Assembly: GCF_012062845.1 (NCBI RefSeq)
Contig: NZ_WWNB01000001.1
Coordinates: 1-64,000, forward strand
Reading direction: 5' to 3'
Origin: Halomonas salinarum
GTDB taxonomy: Bacteria; Pseudomonadota; Gammaproteobacteria; Pseudomonadales; Halomonadaceae
Length of the DNA: 64,000 bases
This document shows positions 9,180-19,504 of the stretch, piece after piece; position 1 is the first letter of the stretch, and each line of letters starts with the position of its first letter. The translations under genes and the position numbers were made by a program. The notes beneath the pieces were generated by a model. The model searched no databases. It was not told the DNA's origin and was given only the letters and a program-made list of their open reading frames with translations.

Positions 9180-10496
9180 ATGCCACCCAATCAGACGTCA
9201 CAGACCGCCCTTTACGAGCGGCTGACCGGCGATGATGACAGCCGGATGTGTAAGGATATTCCCGACTCCGCCTGTCAGGTACAACCCATCAACTTTGTTC
9301 GCCACCTCATCGCCTCGCTTGGCAACAAGCTGGCAGACGAGTTGTCCAGTGCCCGACTGGTGCTGCCCTGGCTGATGGGCGCGATCGGTGCACCGCTGTG
9401 GATGGTGGGGCTTCTGGTCCCGATCCGTGAGGCAGGGGCCTTGCTGCCTCAGGTCTTCGTGGCAGGCTTCATTCGACAGAAGGAGCAGCGTAAATGGACC
9501 TGGGTAGCGGGCAGCGTGATTCAGTCGCTGGCCGCCCTGCTGCTGGTCATCTTGTCTCTCGTGGGTCAGGGCGGCCTGGGGGGCAGCCTGGTACTCATGG
9601 CCCTGGTGGCGCTGTCGTTGGCGCGAGGCCTGTCGTCGATCGCGACCAAGGATGTCCTGGGCAAGACCATTGCCAAACAGCAGCGCGGCACCCTGATGGG
9701 GTGGAGCGGCAGCGTCGCCGGTGGTGTCACCCTGGCCGCCGGTATCATGCTGATGCTCTTCAACGACCGGCCCAGTGATCTGGCTCTGGCGGTGTTGATG
9801 GGTATCGCCGCACTGGGCTGGGGGCTTAATGCCCTGTGCGCGGCTTTGATCGAAGAGACCCCGGGTGCGGTGGAGGGCGGCGAAAATGCCTGGGACAGTG
9901 TGCGCCAAGGGTTACACCTGCTGCGCGAAGATCCTGCCTTCATGCGCTTCAACCTGGCGCGGGCGCTTTTGCTCTCAAGTGCTCTGGCGCTTCCCTATAT
10001 CGCCCTGCTGGCCCAGCAGCGCAGTGGTTCAAACCTGGGGGATCTTGGTCTGCTGATCATCGTCTCGGGGCTTGCTGGCATGTTGGCAAGCCCGGTCTGG
10101 GGGAAGCGGGCCGATGCCTCGAGCCGTCGAGTGATGCGTAATGCCGGCCTCGCCGCCGCCGTCTGCTGTGCGCTTGCCGCGCTTGCCGGTGGCCTTCCCG
10201 GTGCCTGGACGACCAGCCCCTGGCCTTATGCCCTACTCTATGGACTCCTGGTGATCGCCCATGCGGGAGTAAGGCTGGGCCGCAAAACCTACGTCGTGGA
10301 TCTCGCCGATACGGATCGACGCGCCCTCTATGTGGCGCTTTCCAATACGCTAACCGGCGTTCTGATGCTGCTGGTCGGTGGTTTGGTCGGCGTTCTCGCC
10401 CAGTGGTTCGGCACCCCTGTCCTGCTTGGCTTGCTCGCCGCCTGCGCACTTGCCGCCGCGATGACCGCTCAGGGCCTGCCCGAGGTCGAGGAGTAA
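9180..10496 (+). CDS. MFS transporter
   Basis: 438-residue inner-membrane protein with about twelve hydrophobic segments after a hydrophilic N-terminal stretch of roughly 60 residues. Cytoplasmic-loop motifs such as FIRQKEQRKW and GKRADASSRRVMRNAG fit the major facilitator superfamily. The first ATG follows AGGGAG at good spacing. No substrate motif was recognised. It is followed after about 100 bases by the LOV gene, read in the same direction. Confidence 0.85.
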   Translation: MPPNQTSQTALYERLTGDDDSRMCKDIPDSACQVQPINFVRHLIASLGNKLADELSSARLVLPWLMGAIGAPLWMVGLLVPIREAGALLPQVFVAGFIRQKEQRKWTWVAGSVIQSLAALLLVILSLVGQGGLGGSLVLMALVALSLARGLSSIATKDVLGKTIAKQQRGTLMGWSGSVAGGVTLAAGIMLMLFNDRPSDLALAVLMGIAALGWGLNALCAALIEETPGAVEGGENAWDSVRQGLHLLREDPAFMRFNLARALLLSSALALPYIALLAQQRSGSNLGDLGLLIIVSGLAGMLASPVWGKRADASSRRVMRNAGLAAAVCCALAALAGGLPGAWTTSPWPYALLYGLLVIAHAGVRLGRKTYVVDLADTDRRALYVALSNTLTGVLMLLVGGLVGVLAQWFGTPVLLGLLAACALAAAMTAQGLPEVEE

Positions 10497-10549
10497 GCGC
10501 AACACATTGAAATATCGCAACCGCCTAGCCATGATAGAGCGATATACGC

Positions 10550-10574
10550 CGTGGGCAGGCAACGCCTACCCACG
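10550..10574 (+). other. hairpin in the leader of the LOV gene
   Basis: CGTGGGCAGGC at 10550-10560 pairs with GCCTACCCACG at 10564-10574 with one mismatch. It ends about 30 bases before the LOV start and about 14 bases before its AGGA ribosome site. No T-run follows. It may terminate the MFS transcript inefficiently or influence translation of the LOV gene. A weak promoter-like pair (TTGAAA at 10507, CATGAT at 10530, spacing 17) lies upstream. Confidence 0.4.
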
Positions 10575-10603
10575 CCCATAGGGTCGCGACAGGAACGCAG
10601 CGC

Positions 10604-11035
10604 ATGAAAAGACCGCCCATGATCAGCCCCGAGCTTCTGGAACGCATTATCGACGCCTCGGAGGACGGTATCGTCGTTGCCGAACGCGAGGGTGAAGAAC
10701 ACATCCTGATCTATGTCAATCAGGGCTTTGAGCGCCTGACCGGTTACAGCACCGACGAGATCCTCTATCGCGACTGCCGTTTCCTGCAAAACGATGATCG
10801 CGATCAGCCGGGGCTTGCCCGTATCCGCGACGCCCTGATCGAAGACCGTCCCTGTCGCGAGATCCTGCGCAACTACAAGAAGGACGGCACGCTCTTCTAT
10901 AACGAATTATCGATCACACCGATGCACGACGAAGAGGAAAACATTACCTACTATCTCGGCGTTCAGAAGGACGTTACCGAACGCGTCGAGGCCATCGCAG
11001 AGCTCGAGCGCGTCAAGAGCACTCCAAAAGACTGA
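10604..11035 (+). CDS. short LOV-domain blue-light photoreceptor
   Basis: 143 residues, essentially one PAS/LOV core with short flanks and no output domain. The flavin-adduct motif reads YRDCRFLQNDDRDQ, with the photoactive Cys at residue 58 (53 if counted from the second Met). VNQGFERLTGYSTDEIL, NYKKDGTLFYNELSITP and YYLGVQKDVTERVE are LOV signatures. Length and sequence closely resemble the short LOV proteins PpSB1/PpSB2 of Pseudomonas putida as I remember them; those bind FMN and form dimers through helices outside the core. The ATG at 10604 has AGGA nine bases upstream; ATG 10619 aligns better with the Pseudomonas start. How a LOV protein with no effector signals is unknown. Confidence 0.88.
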   Translation: MKRPPMISPELLERIIDASEDGIVVAEREGEEHILIYVNQGFERLTGYSTDEILYRDCRFLQNDDRDQPGLARIRDALIEDRPCREILRNYKKDGTLFYNELSITPMHDEEENITYYLGVQKDVTERVEAIAELERVKSTPKD

Positions 11036-11106
11036 GTTTTTTCTCCTACGTACTTGTCCTGTCCCGCCACTGGCGTTATATAGCCAGTAACGCATTCGCG
11101 TTGCCC

Positions 11107-11140
11107 GATGCTCGCCAAAGGCGAGCATCCGTCGCCATTT
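11107..11140 (+). terminator. probable terminator of the LOV gene
   Basis: A perfect 10-base stem, GATGCTCGCC / GGCGAGCATC, with a 3-base loop (11107-11129), followed within ten bases by ATTTTTA. It lies 70 bases past the LOV stop and 28 bases before the next ribosome site. Confidence 0.6.
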
Positions 11141-11167
11141 TTACATGGGGTCATGGGAGGACATCGC

Positions 11168-11386
11168 ATGAGCCAAAAGCACCAGATCCACGACGCATCC
11201 GATGATGCAAACGAAGAGATGGATGCGTTCATGGACGCCGTGAACGACAGCCAGTACGCACCAAGCCGCTCGTCCCGGGCCGAGACCCTGCAGGCACGAC
11301 GCCGCCTCGAGACCCTGCTGGAGGAGCGTCGTCTCCAGCGCGCCATTGAGGATGACTGGAATCTCGATGACGAGGAAGATGAGTAA
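11168..11386 (+). CDS. small acidic protein, PA3496-like
   Basis: 72 residues from ATG 11168, which follows GGGAGGAC at ideal spacing. The N-terminal half is acidic and polar. The C-terminal half, AETLQARRRLETLLEERRLQRAIEDDW, is a charged amphipathic helix resembling the small PA3496 family of pseudomonads (annotated there as putative envelope integrity protein). No signal peptide or membrane segment is seen. Function is not established; assignment rests on pattern memory. An in-frame ATG at 11108 lies inside the preceding hairpin and is unlikely. Confidence 0.7.
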   Translation: MSQKHQIHDASDDANEEMDAFMDAVNDSQYAPSRSSRAETLQARRRLETLLEERRLQRAIEDDWNLDDEEDE

Positions 11387-11582
11387 GCTGCCCTTCTGAC
11401 ATCATGACGCGGGCCAAAGCGCCCGCGCCCGAGATGCTTATGGTGACGATCAATCCCCCACCACAGCGCTTGCCCCCGCTCTAGATCGTCTCCTCGCCTT
11501 AAGCCCGATCACCGTCCAGTGCTGGCCTTTCAGGAGTGCGGCCACTATCATCGTGCCGAAACCCTCAACCCAGTGGATATCC

Positions 11583-13244
<1,662 letters not shown>

Positions 13245-13271
13245 CGCCGATGGTGCTTGAGCGATGACCCA

Positions 13272-13300
13272 ACGGGCGGTGGCAACACCGCCCGTTTTTC
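13272..13300 (+). terminator. rho-independent terminator of ettA
   Basis: ACGGGCGGTG, GCAA loop, CACCGCCCGT, then TTTT; 10 perfect base pairs, starting 28 bases after the ettA stop. Confidence 0.9.
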
Positions 13301-13409
13301 ATGGCTATCCGATCACCCCACTGCTTCGCCGACTTCATCGAGCGGTCGCCCTTGCATGGCCAGGCCAGAAACGTGATAAAGCAGGCAGGATCATTGCCAG
13401 GATGTGCTC

Positions 13410-14765
13410 ATGACCAATCCGCTGACACGGCTCTTCCATAACATACTGCACTTTCGCCAGAGCATCGGCTTCCTGCCAAGCCTGCTGGCCTTGCTCTATC
13501 TAGTGCTTGGGCTATTGGCCGTGTTGCCGCTGGGGGAGCGCCTACCACTGCCCACCTTTCTTTCGGGCATGCGCTTCACCGAAATCGAAACACCCCGCAC
13601 CCTGCTGTCGACGCTGATCGCGGGGATGATCTCGCTTGCCGTCTTCAGCTTCTCGATGGTGATGTCGGTACTGACCCAGGCCGGCGGCAATTTCTCCCAC
13701 AAGCTGGTCTTCGGCCTGATTACCGAACGCCATCATCAACGTGTCCTCGGTCACTACCTCGGTACCATTCTTTTCATCCTCATCCTGCTGATGGTCCCGG
13801 TGAGCGGCGAGGTCCCGAGCACCTGGCGCTCACTGAGTACCTACCTTGGCGTGGGGATGGTCATTCACTGCCTGGCGCTGTTCGTCTATTTCATTCACAA
13901 CGCCTCCCAGTCGGTGCAGATCAACGCGGTGAATCGCGGACTTCATCAGGCGACCCGCAAATCGCTTGCAAAACTCGAAACACGACAGCAACGCAACGGT
14001 TGGTGCCATCAGACGACACCACCGATGGACACCCACTGGCCAAAGATCGAGGCTCGTCGCAGCGGCTACATCCAGAACGCCGACATTGAGGCGCTGGGAC
14101 GACTCGCAACCAACGCTGGCGTGGTACTCCATCTGAATTTCGGCTTCGGCGACTACACGGTAGAAGGCTTTCCGCTGTTCACCATCGAGGCGGACGAGGC
14201 GCCTGGTGAGCATTTCAGTGCATCCGCACTTGACCTTCTGGTTTACGTGGAGGGAGAAGTCGCGGAGGACCTTTACGTCAATGGGATGACCCAGCTGATG
14301 GAGGTGGCCGTCAAGGCTCTGTCACCCGGCATCAATGACCCGGGGACTGCACGCCTCTGTGTGCATCAGCTGACCGAACTGCTATGCCGGCGGCTGCAAT
14401 TTCATCCCTGCAACACCCTGACCGACAAGGATGGGCTTAGGCGGGTGACCTGGCATACCGAACGCTTCGACAGCCTGCTCTACCGGCTGGTCAATCCGAT
14501 CCTGCACTACGGCAAGGATGACGTAAGCATTGGCCTGGCGCTGCTCAAGGCGCTGAAGACACTCTCGTTGTTTGCCGAAGAAGCCGAACTCCAAACCATC
14601 CAGCGCCATGCCGAGCGAGTGATCGACACCCTCGCACAACGCGGCACTCACAGCCTGGATCGACACTTCATCAGCGAGCGCCTCGCCAACGGGGAGCACC
14701 GCCTGACACTTCCCACCAAACTGCCGACACCGCCAGCATCGCCGGTCACGGCTTCCGACAACTAG
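13410..14765 (+). CDS. DUF2254-family membrane protein
   Basis: 451 residues. Four hydrophobic segments fill the first half (about residues 20-40, 60-90, 110-130 and 145-170), followed by a soluble C-terminal half of about 270 residues. The LYVNGMTQLMEVAVKALSPGINDPGTA stretch is the family hallmark. The family is of unknown function, broadly predicted to be a channel-like or signalling membrane protein. ATG 13410 with AGGA upstream is preferred over GTG 13404. It stands alone between ettA and the converging acyltransferase gene. Confidence 0.85.
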   Translation: MTNPLTRLFHNILHFRQSIGFLPSLLALLYLVLGLLAVLPLGERLPLPTFLSGMRFTEIETPRTLLSTLIAGMISLAVFSFSMVMSVLTQAGGNFSHKLVFGLITERHHQRVLGHYLGTILFILILLMVPVSGEVPSTWRSLSTYLGVGMVIHCLALFVYFIHNASQSVQINAVNRGLHQATRKSLAKLETRQQRNGWCHQTTPPMDTHWPKIEARRSGYIQNADIEALGRLATNAGVVLHLNFGFGDYTVEGFPLFTIEADEAPGEHFSASALDLLVYVEGEVAEDLYVNGMTQLMEVAVKALSPGINDPGTARLCVHQLTELLCRRLQFHPCNTLTDKDGLRRVTWHTERFDSLLYRLVNPILHYGKDDVSIGLALLKALKTLSLFAEEAELQTIQRHAERVIDTLAQRGTHSLDRHFISERLANGEHRLTLPTKLPTPPASPVTASDN

Positions 14766-14859
14766 TCAGTGACGCCTCAGAACGTCGTCATGGTCTGGCG
14801 GCACTTTCAGAGGCAGGTGGCGGCAACCAGAAAATCAACGTCTCGCGAGAAGCTGTTGC

Positions 14860-15774
14860 TCAGTAAAAGCCTGGCTCGCCCTTGGGGCGCGTCTTGAAAC
14901 GGCGGTGCAACCACAAGTACTGCTCGGGGTGGCGACGGATCGCCGCTTCGATCACCGCGTTGACGCGAGCAGCATCGGTCGCCTCGTCGCCACTGGGGAA
15001 GTCCTCGAGTGGAGGCAGATACTCAAGGGTGTAGGTGCGATCATCCGGGTTGCGGTGAAAGATCAGCGGTATCACCGGTGCCCCGGTCATGCGCGCGATG
15101 CGCCCGGTCATGCGCACCGTGGCCGCCTCGATGCCGAAGAAAGGTGCGAAGACGCTGGCAGCGCGCCCGAAATCCTGATCCGGCGAGTACCAGACCGCAT
15201 GGCCGGCCTTGATCCGACGCACCACGCCGCGCAGGTCGTGGCGGTCGAGGATCGCGTCGAAATACGGGGCCCGTGCACGCGCCATGAAGCGGTCGAAGAG
15301 CGGGTTATCGTGAGGGCGCTGCACGGCATCGGCGCGAAAATAGAGCGCATGCAGGGCGGCCCCCAGATCGAGGGTCGAGAAGTGAACCCCCAGAATCAGC
15401 GCGCCCCGGCCCTGTGCCTGTAGCCGTGTCATATGCTCCTGCCCGCGGAAGACCACCCGGTGGCGCAAGTGCTCGTGATCCCGACACCAGCCGGTAGCGG
15501 TCTCGACAAGGCCAATGCCATTGGCGATAAAGGTCTCGCGAACCAGCCGGTTCTGGGCCTTGGCATCGCGTTCGGGAAAACACAGCCGAATGTTGGTCTC
15601 GGTGATATGTCGGCGACGCTTGGCGAAACGCCAGGCCAGCAGCCCGATCAGACGGCCGATGCCAAGCTTGAGGCGCCAGGGCAGCCAAGCAACCAGATAC
15701 ATCAGGCCGATCGCCAACCATGTCGGCCAGTAGCGGGGATGGGCGAAGGAGGTCGAGGTGTCGTCCTTTGACAT
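14860..15774 (-). CDS. lipid A biosynthesis lauroyl/myristoyl acyltransferase, LpxL/HtrB family
   Basis: 304-residue inner-membrane acyltransferase that adds secondary fatty acyl chains to Kdo-lipid A. One N-terminal membrane helix (about residues 18-34) is followed by the catalytic HX4D motif HFSTLD, and then by the SPDQDFGRAASVFAPFFG and ARMTGAPVIP motifs of the family. The C-terminus PEQYLWLHRRFKTRPKG is typical. LpxL and LpxM paralogues cannot be separated here. Start ATG 15774 follows a GAGAG site. It lies 24 bases beyond alr on the same strand and may be cotranscribed with it. Confidence 0.9.
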   Translation of the reverse strand: MSKDDTSTSFAHPRYWPTWLAIGLMYLVAWLPWRLKLGIGRLIGLLAWRFAKRRRHITETNIRLCFPERDAKAQNRLVRETFIANGIGLVETATGWCRDHEHLRHRVVFRGQEHMTRLQAQGRGALILGVHFSTLDLGAALHALYFRADAVQRPHDNPLFDRFMARARAPYFDAILDRHDLRGVVRRIKAGHAVWYSPDQDFGRAASVFAPFFGIEAATVRMTGRIARMTGAPVIPLIFHRNPDDRTYTLEYLPPLEDFPSGDEATDAARVNAVIEAAIRRHPEQYLWLHRRFKTRPKGEPGFY

Positions 15775-15798
15775 GCGGCTCTCTAGTTCAGGGGCGGG

Positions 15799-16899
15799 TC
15801 AGCTACCATGATACCGCCTCGGGGCCCTCGGCAGCACCCCGGTGAGCAGCGTATAACTGATGGTATCGCAATAGCGGGCCACCTCGTCTATCGATAGCAC
15901 TTCCCCGCTGAAAGCCTGCCCCCACAACACTACCTCGCTGCCGATGTCGGCGTCGGGAAGATGGGTAATGTCCACGGTCAACATATCCATCGAGACCTTG
16001 CCGGCAAGACCTGCTCGCTGACCGTCCACCAGCAGTGGCGTACCATCCACCGCGTGGCGGTCATAGCCATCGCCATAGCCACAGGCCACGACCCCGATAC
16101 GCGTCGGGCGCGAAGCCGTGAAACGCCCGCCGTAACCCACCGCCTCGCCAGCCGCAATCTCGCGTACGGAGATGATTGCCGAACGCAGCGTCATCACCGG
16201 CACCAATGAGCGACTGGCATCATTGGCCCCCTCAAGCGGATCACTGCCGTAGAGCATGACGCCGGGACGATTCCAGGCGCCATGCGCCTCGGGCCAGGCC
16301 AGGGTGGCTGGTGAGTTGGCAAGGCAGGTCGGCGCCCCAAGCATCGCCGACAGCTCATTGAGCAGCGCCAGCTGGCGATGAAAATAGCCAGGTTCGATGG
16401 CATCCGCCGTGGCGAAATGACTCATCAGATGCAGGTCGGTGACCCGCTCGGGCACCGCCTGAAGACGCGCCCAGACATCAGCCGCCTGAGCCGGGGAGAA
16501 GCCGAGGCGATGCATGCCGGAATCAACCTTTAGCCAGACAGGAATCGGCTGATGAGGCATGAAGGCCAGCAGCGCCTCGACCTGCCATGCGCTATGCACG
16601 GCAATCCACAGACCGAGCGCATCCACTCGTGCAAGTTCCTCTGCCTCAAAGATGCCCTCGAGCAGCACAATCGGCACTTCGATGCCGGCCATACGCAGGG
16701 TTTCTGCCTCTTCAATACATGCCACCGCAAAGGCCGGCGCCAGATCCTCGAGCGCCCGGGCGCATGCCACTGCACCGTGCCCATAGGCATCGGCCTTGAG
16801 CACAGCGACAGATCGGCTGTGCGGCGCCAGATCTCTTGCCAGGCAATAGTTGTGGCGCAGCGCATTGAGATTGATATCAGCGGTCAGGGGTCGAGCCAT
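15799..16899 (-). CDS. alr: alanine racemase
   Basis: PLP enzyme that makes D-alanine for peptidoglycan. 366 residues. The PLP lysine lies in VAVLKADAYGHGAV near residue 35, and the catalytic Tyr domain is in GEAVGYGGRFTASRPTRIGVV. The C-terminus (YCDTISYTLLTGVLPRAPRRY) is the usual end. The ATG follows GGAGACC. It cannot be decided whether this is the biosynthetic (Alr) or catabolic (DadX) form; no dadA lies next to it, which favours the biosynthetic one. Confidence 0.95.
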   Translation of the reverse strand: MARPLTADINLNALRHNYCLARDLAPHSRSVAVLKADAYGHGAVACARALEDLAPAFAVACIEEAETLRMAGIEVPIVLLEGIFEAEELARVDALGLWIAVHSAWQVEALLAFMPHQPIPVWLKVDSGMHRLGFSPAQAADVWARLQAVPERVTDLHLMSHFATADAIEPGYFHRQLALLNELSAMLGAPTCLANSPATLAWPEAHGAWNRPGVMLYGSDPLEGANDASRSLVPVMTLRSAIISVREIAAGEAVGYGGRFTASRPTRIGVVACGYGDGYDRHAVDGTPLLVDGQRAGLAGKVSMDMLTVDITHLPDADIGSEVVLWGQAFSGEVLSIDEVARYCDTISYTLLTGVLPRAPRRYHGS

Positions 16900-17130
16900 G
16901 GGGTCTCCGGCCAGATACGAGGAAAAGGCCTAAGATTATTTGTTATCTGACAGGTTTTTGCATGGCGTATTCATTCATTTTCCATCATTGAATCGCTAAA
17001 AATAACCAGATTTAAACCATTTGGCAGAAAATGAAATAAGTAACTAAATGCTTGCCCTACCCAGCGCCAATAGAGCCGGGAAACAGAGCGATGGCACGGC
17101 AATCGGCAACCGGTAACCGACAGACAGACA
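16900..17130. other. AT-rich intergenic region between rpoS and alr
   Basis: No gene seen. 16930-17050 is strikingly AT-rich for this window (for example ATTCATTCATTTTCCATC and ACTAAATG). It is the likely promoter region of alr, read on the minus strand. No exact promoter was assigned. Confidence 0.4.
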
Positions 17131-17161
17131 CAGAAACGCCGCGATGGGAGCATCGCGGCGT
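17131..17161 (-). terminator. terminator of rpoS
   Basis: Eleven perfect base pairs, ACGCCGCGATG (17136-17146) with CATCGCGGCGT (17151-17161), start 11 bases after the rpoS stop. On the minus strand the stem is followed by TTTCTGTGTCTG. Confidence 0.8.
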
Positions 17162-17172
17162 CACAGGGAGGA

Positions 17173-18147
17173 TTACTCGAAGATGGCGTCCAGCGAAAGC
17201 CCCTGTTTCTCGAGGACACGGCGCAACTTCTTTAGCGCTTCGACCTGAATCTGGCGGACCCGCTCACGGGTCAAGCCGATCTCTTCGCCAACCTCTTCGA
17301 GAGTGGCGGCTTCATGGCCGCGCAGACCAAAGCGCCTGACCACCACCTCCATCTGTTTTTCGGTAAGCTCGGCCAACCAGTCATCCACATGCTGCTTGAC
17401 ATCACCATCAACCAACGAAGATTCCGGGCCGTGGTCGTTATCATCAGCAAGTGTCTCGATCAGCGGCTTGTCGCTTTCCCCGCCCATCGGATAGTCCACC
17501 GACGATACCCGCTCATTGAGCCCCATCATCTTCTTGACCGTGGCCACCGGCTTGTCGAGAAAGTCGGCGATTTCCTCGGCAGTCGCTTCATGATCGAGTT
17601 TCTGGGTCAGCTCACGGGCCGCCCGCAGATAGATATTGAGTTCCTTGACCACATGAATCGGCAGACGAATGGTCCGGGTCTGGTTCATCAGTGCCCGTTC
17701 GATGGTCTGACGGATCCACCAGGTGGCGTAGGTCGAGAAACGGAACCCACGCTCCGGGTCGAACTTTTCCACGGCGCGGATGAGGCCGAGATTGCCCTCC
17801 TCGATCAGGTCGAGAAGCGACAAGCCCCGGTTCAGATAGCGCCTGGCAATCTTGACCACCAGGCGCAGATTGGACTCGATCATCCGGGAACGCCCGGCCG
17901 GGTCGCCGGCTTGAGCGAGTCGGCCGAAGTGAACCTCCTCCTCTGGACTCAGCAGAGGCGAGAAACCGATTTCGTTGAGATAGATCTGGGTGGCATCGAG
18001 GCTATGATGATAGGTGTTCTCTTCCCGGTTAAGGGCTTTCTCGAACGCCTTCTCATCCTTTTCAAGTACCTCACCGGCCTCTTCAGCGTCTGTCGCCTCG
18101 ACGTCCTCTATCTCGACATCCTGGATATCCCGTTCAAGCATGCTCAT
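17173..18147 (-). CDS. rpoS: RNA polymerase sigma factor RpoS
   Basis: Stationary-phase and general stress sigma factor, 324 residues. It has an acidic N-terminus, region 2 ([55 protein letters not shown]), region 3 ([14 protein letters not shown]) and region 4 ([28 protein letters not shown]). Region 2.3/2.4 is clearly of the primary-like RpoS type. The ATG has a purine-rich GAGAGTGGGG upstream. It follows nlpD in the conserved order; in other gammaproteobacteria the main rpoS promoter lies inside nlpD, probably also here since the gap is only about 120 bases. Confidence 0.97.
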   Translation of the reverse strand: MSMLERDIQDVEIEDVEATDAEEAGEVLEKDEKAFEKALNREENTYHHSLDATQIYLNEIGFSPLLSPEEEVHFGRLAQAGDPAGRSRMIESNLRLVVKIARRYLNRGLSLLDLIEEGNLGLIRAVEKFDPERGFRFSTYATWWIRQTIERALMNQTRTIRLPIHVVKELNIYLRAARELTQKLDHEATAEEIADFLDKPVATVKKMMGLNERVSSVDYPMGGESDKPLIETLADDNDHGPESSLVDGDVKQHVDDWLAELTEKQMEVVVRRFGLRGHEAATLEEVGEEIGLTRERVRQIQVEALKKLRRVLEKQGLSLDAIFE

Positions 18148-18266
18148 GTCGCTACCCCACTCTCTGCTTAGCCATGGCCAGTTCTCACCTGCGCTTATAC
18201 TGCGATAGCGAAGCGCTGGCCATTAGGCTTGTGTCGTAAGCATACGCTTGAGAAGCAAGCGGCGAG

Positions 18267-19487
18267 TCAACGCTTGGGAAGAAACGTCAGGGGATCCTGG
18301 GGCTGACCATCCTTGCGCACCTCAAAGTGCAGCTTAACGGCGTCGGCATCCGTGTCACCCATGGTCGCAATCACCTCACCGGCTTCAACCACATCGTTTT
18401 CCTGAACCTGCAGGCTGTCATTGTGGGCGTAGGCACTCAGGAACTGATTGTTGTGTTTAAGCAGAATCAGGTTGCCGTAACCCCGGACGCCATCTCCTGC
18501 ATAAACGACCACTCCCGGGCCTGCCGCCCTGACAGACTGCCCCTTTCGGCCACCGATATCAATGCCTGCGGTGATGCTTGAGCCCTCGCCGAAACCACTG
18601 ATCACATCGCCCTCGGCAGGCCACTCCCAAGGCACCTCGTCAACCGGTTGATAAGTGCGTCGCTCGCTCGTCGAATCGCCCTCTCCGGCCACTGAAGTGC
18701 CGGCATCGGCGCGCTGTGATTCGGTCTTGGACGGCTGTGATGCGGTCTTGGACTGCTCGGCGGATGACGTGGGAGTGCTGGCTGATGCAGTCTGCGTCGT
18801 GCTCTGCTGTTGCTGTTGCTGATGCTCAGCCGCCTCGGCTTTCTCTCGCGCCTCTCGCTCGGCGCGGTCGGCGGCGCTCAGCTCGCCATCAGCACCAGGG
18901 CTTTCATAGTTGTAGACTGGCCCCGGCGCTTGCTCTCCCCCCGCCACTGTCGCAGCGCCTTGAAGAGCACCTGGGTCAGGGGTCTGGTCACTGCTGGTGG
19001 CTGTCGCATTTGACGAGTCGTCCGCTTGCTCACCGGAACCGTCAGGAAGTGGCGCGGAGGTCAATCTGCGGTTGCGCTCAATAGCGGCGGTATTCGGCTC
19101 AAGCCAGCCTGGGCTCTCTCCGCCACCCGAGGCACTGCTGCGATCAGCACTCGTCTGGGATTGCCCACCCGATGCCTCGGCATTGGCGATAGCGCCCCCC
19201 TGGCGCTCACCACCCTGACCACTTGCCAGGCGCAACTGTTGCCCTGGTTGAATACGATAGGGGGGAGTAATGCCATTGAGCTGGGCCAGGTCACGAAAAT
19301 CCATTTCGTAACGCCAGGCGATACCATAAAGCGTATCGCCCGGTTCGACAGTATAGCTGCCGCTAGTCGCCTCACCGCGTGCCGATGACAGATCCTGTAC
19401 CTGGATACCGCTTGCCCCGCCCGGGGGCTGAGCCGCACAGGCGGCCAGAGACAACGTCACGACAGAGGCCAACATAGCCTTGCGCAT
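18267..19487 (-). CDS. nlpD: NlpD-type lipoprotein, LysM plus degenerate LytM domain
   Basis: Outer-membrane lipoprotein that activates the septal amidase AmiC during division. 406 residues from ATG 19487, which has a perfect AAGGAGG upstream; an ATG at 19508 would put that site inside the gene. Lipobox LAAC with Cys17. LysM domain at about residues 46-90 (YTVEPGDTLYGIAWRYEM). A long low-complexity Ser/Gln/Ala linker includes a Q run. The C-terminal M23/LytM domain lacks zinc ligands: the usual HxGID reads TAGIDIGG and the usual HLHFEV reads KLHFEV. This loss is expected for an activator and not for a hydrolase. Confidence 0.94.
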   Translation of the reverse strand: MRKAMLASVVTLSLAACAAQPPGGASGIQVQDLSSARGEATSGSYTVEPGDTLYGIAWRYEMDFRDLAQLNGITPPYRIQPGQQLRLASGQGGERQGGAIANAEASGGQSQTSADRSSASGGGESPGWLEPNTAAIERNRRLTSAPLPDGSGEQADDSSNATATSSDQTPDPGALQGAATVAGGEQAPGPVYNYESPGADGELSAADRAEREAREKAEAAEHQQQQQQSTTQTASASTPTSSAEQSKTASQPSKTESQRADAGTSVAGEGDSTSERRTYQPVDEVPWEWPAEGDVISGFGEGSSITAGIDIGGRKGQSVRAAGPGVVVYAGDGVRGYGNLILLKHNNQFLSAYAHNDSLQVQENDVVEAGEVIATMGDTDADAVKLHFEVRKDGQPQDPLTFLPKR

Positions 19488-19504
19488 CACAAACTTCCTC
19501 CTTG

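Noticed and set aside
18770..18830. Short CTG/TGC runs in nlpD as a possible microsatellite
   Set aside because: They encode the Gln-rich linker of NlpD and are not long or regular enough to count as a phase-variable tract.
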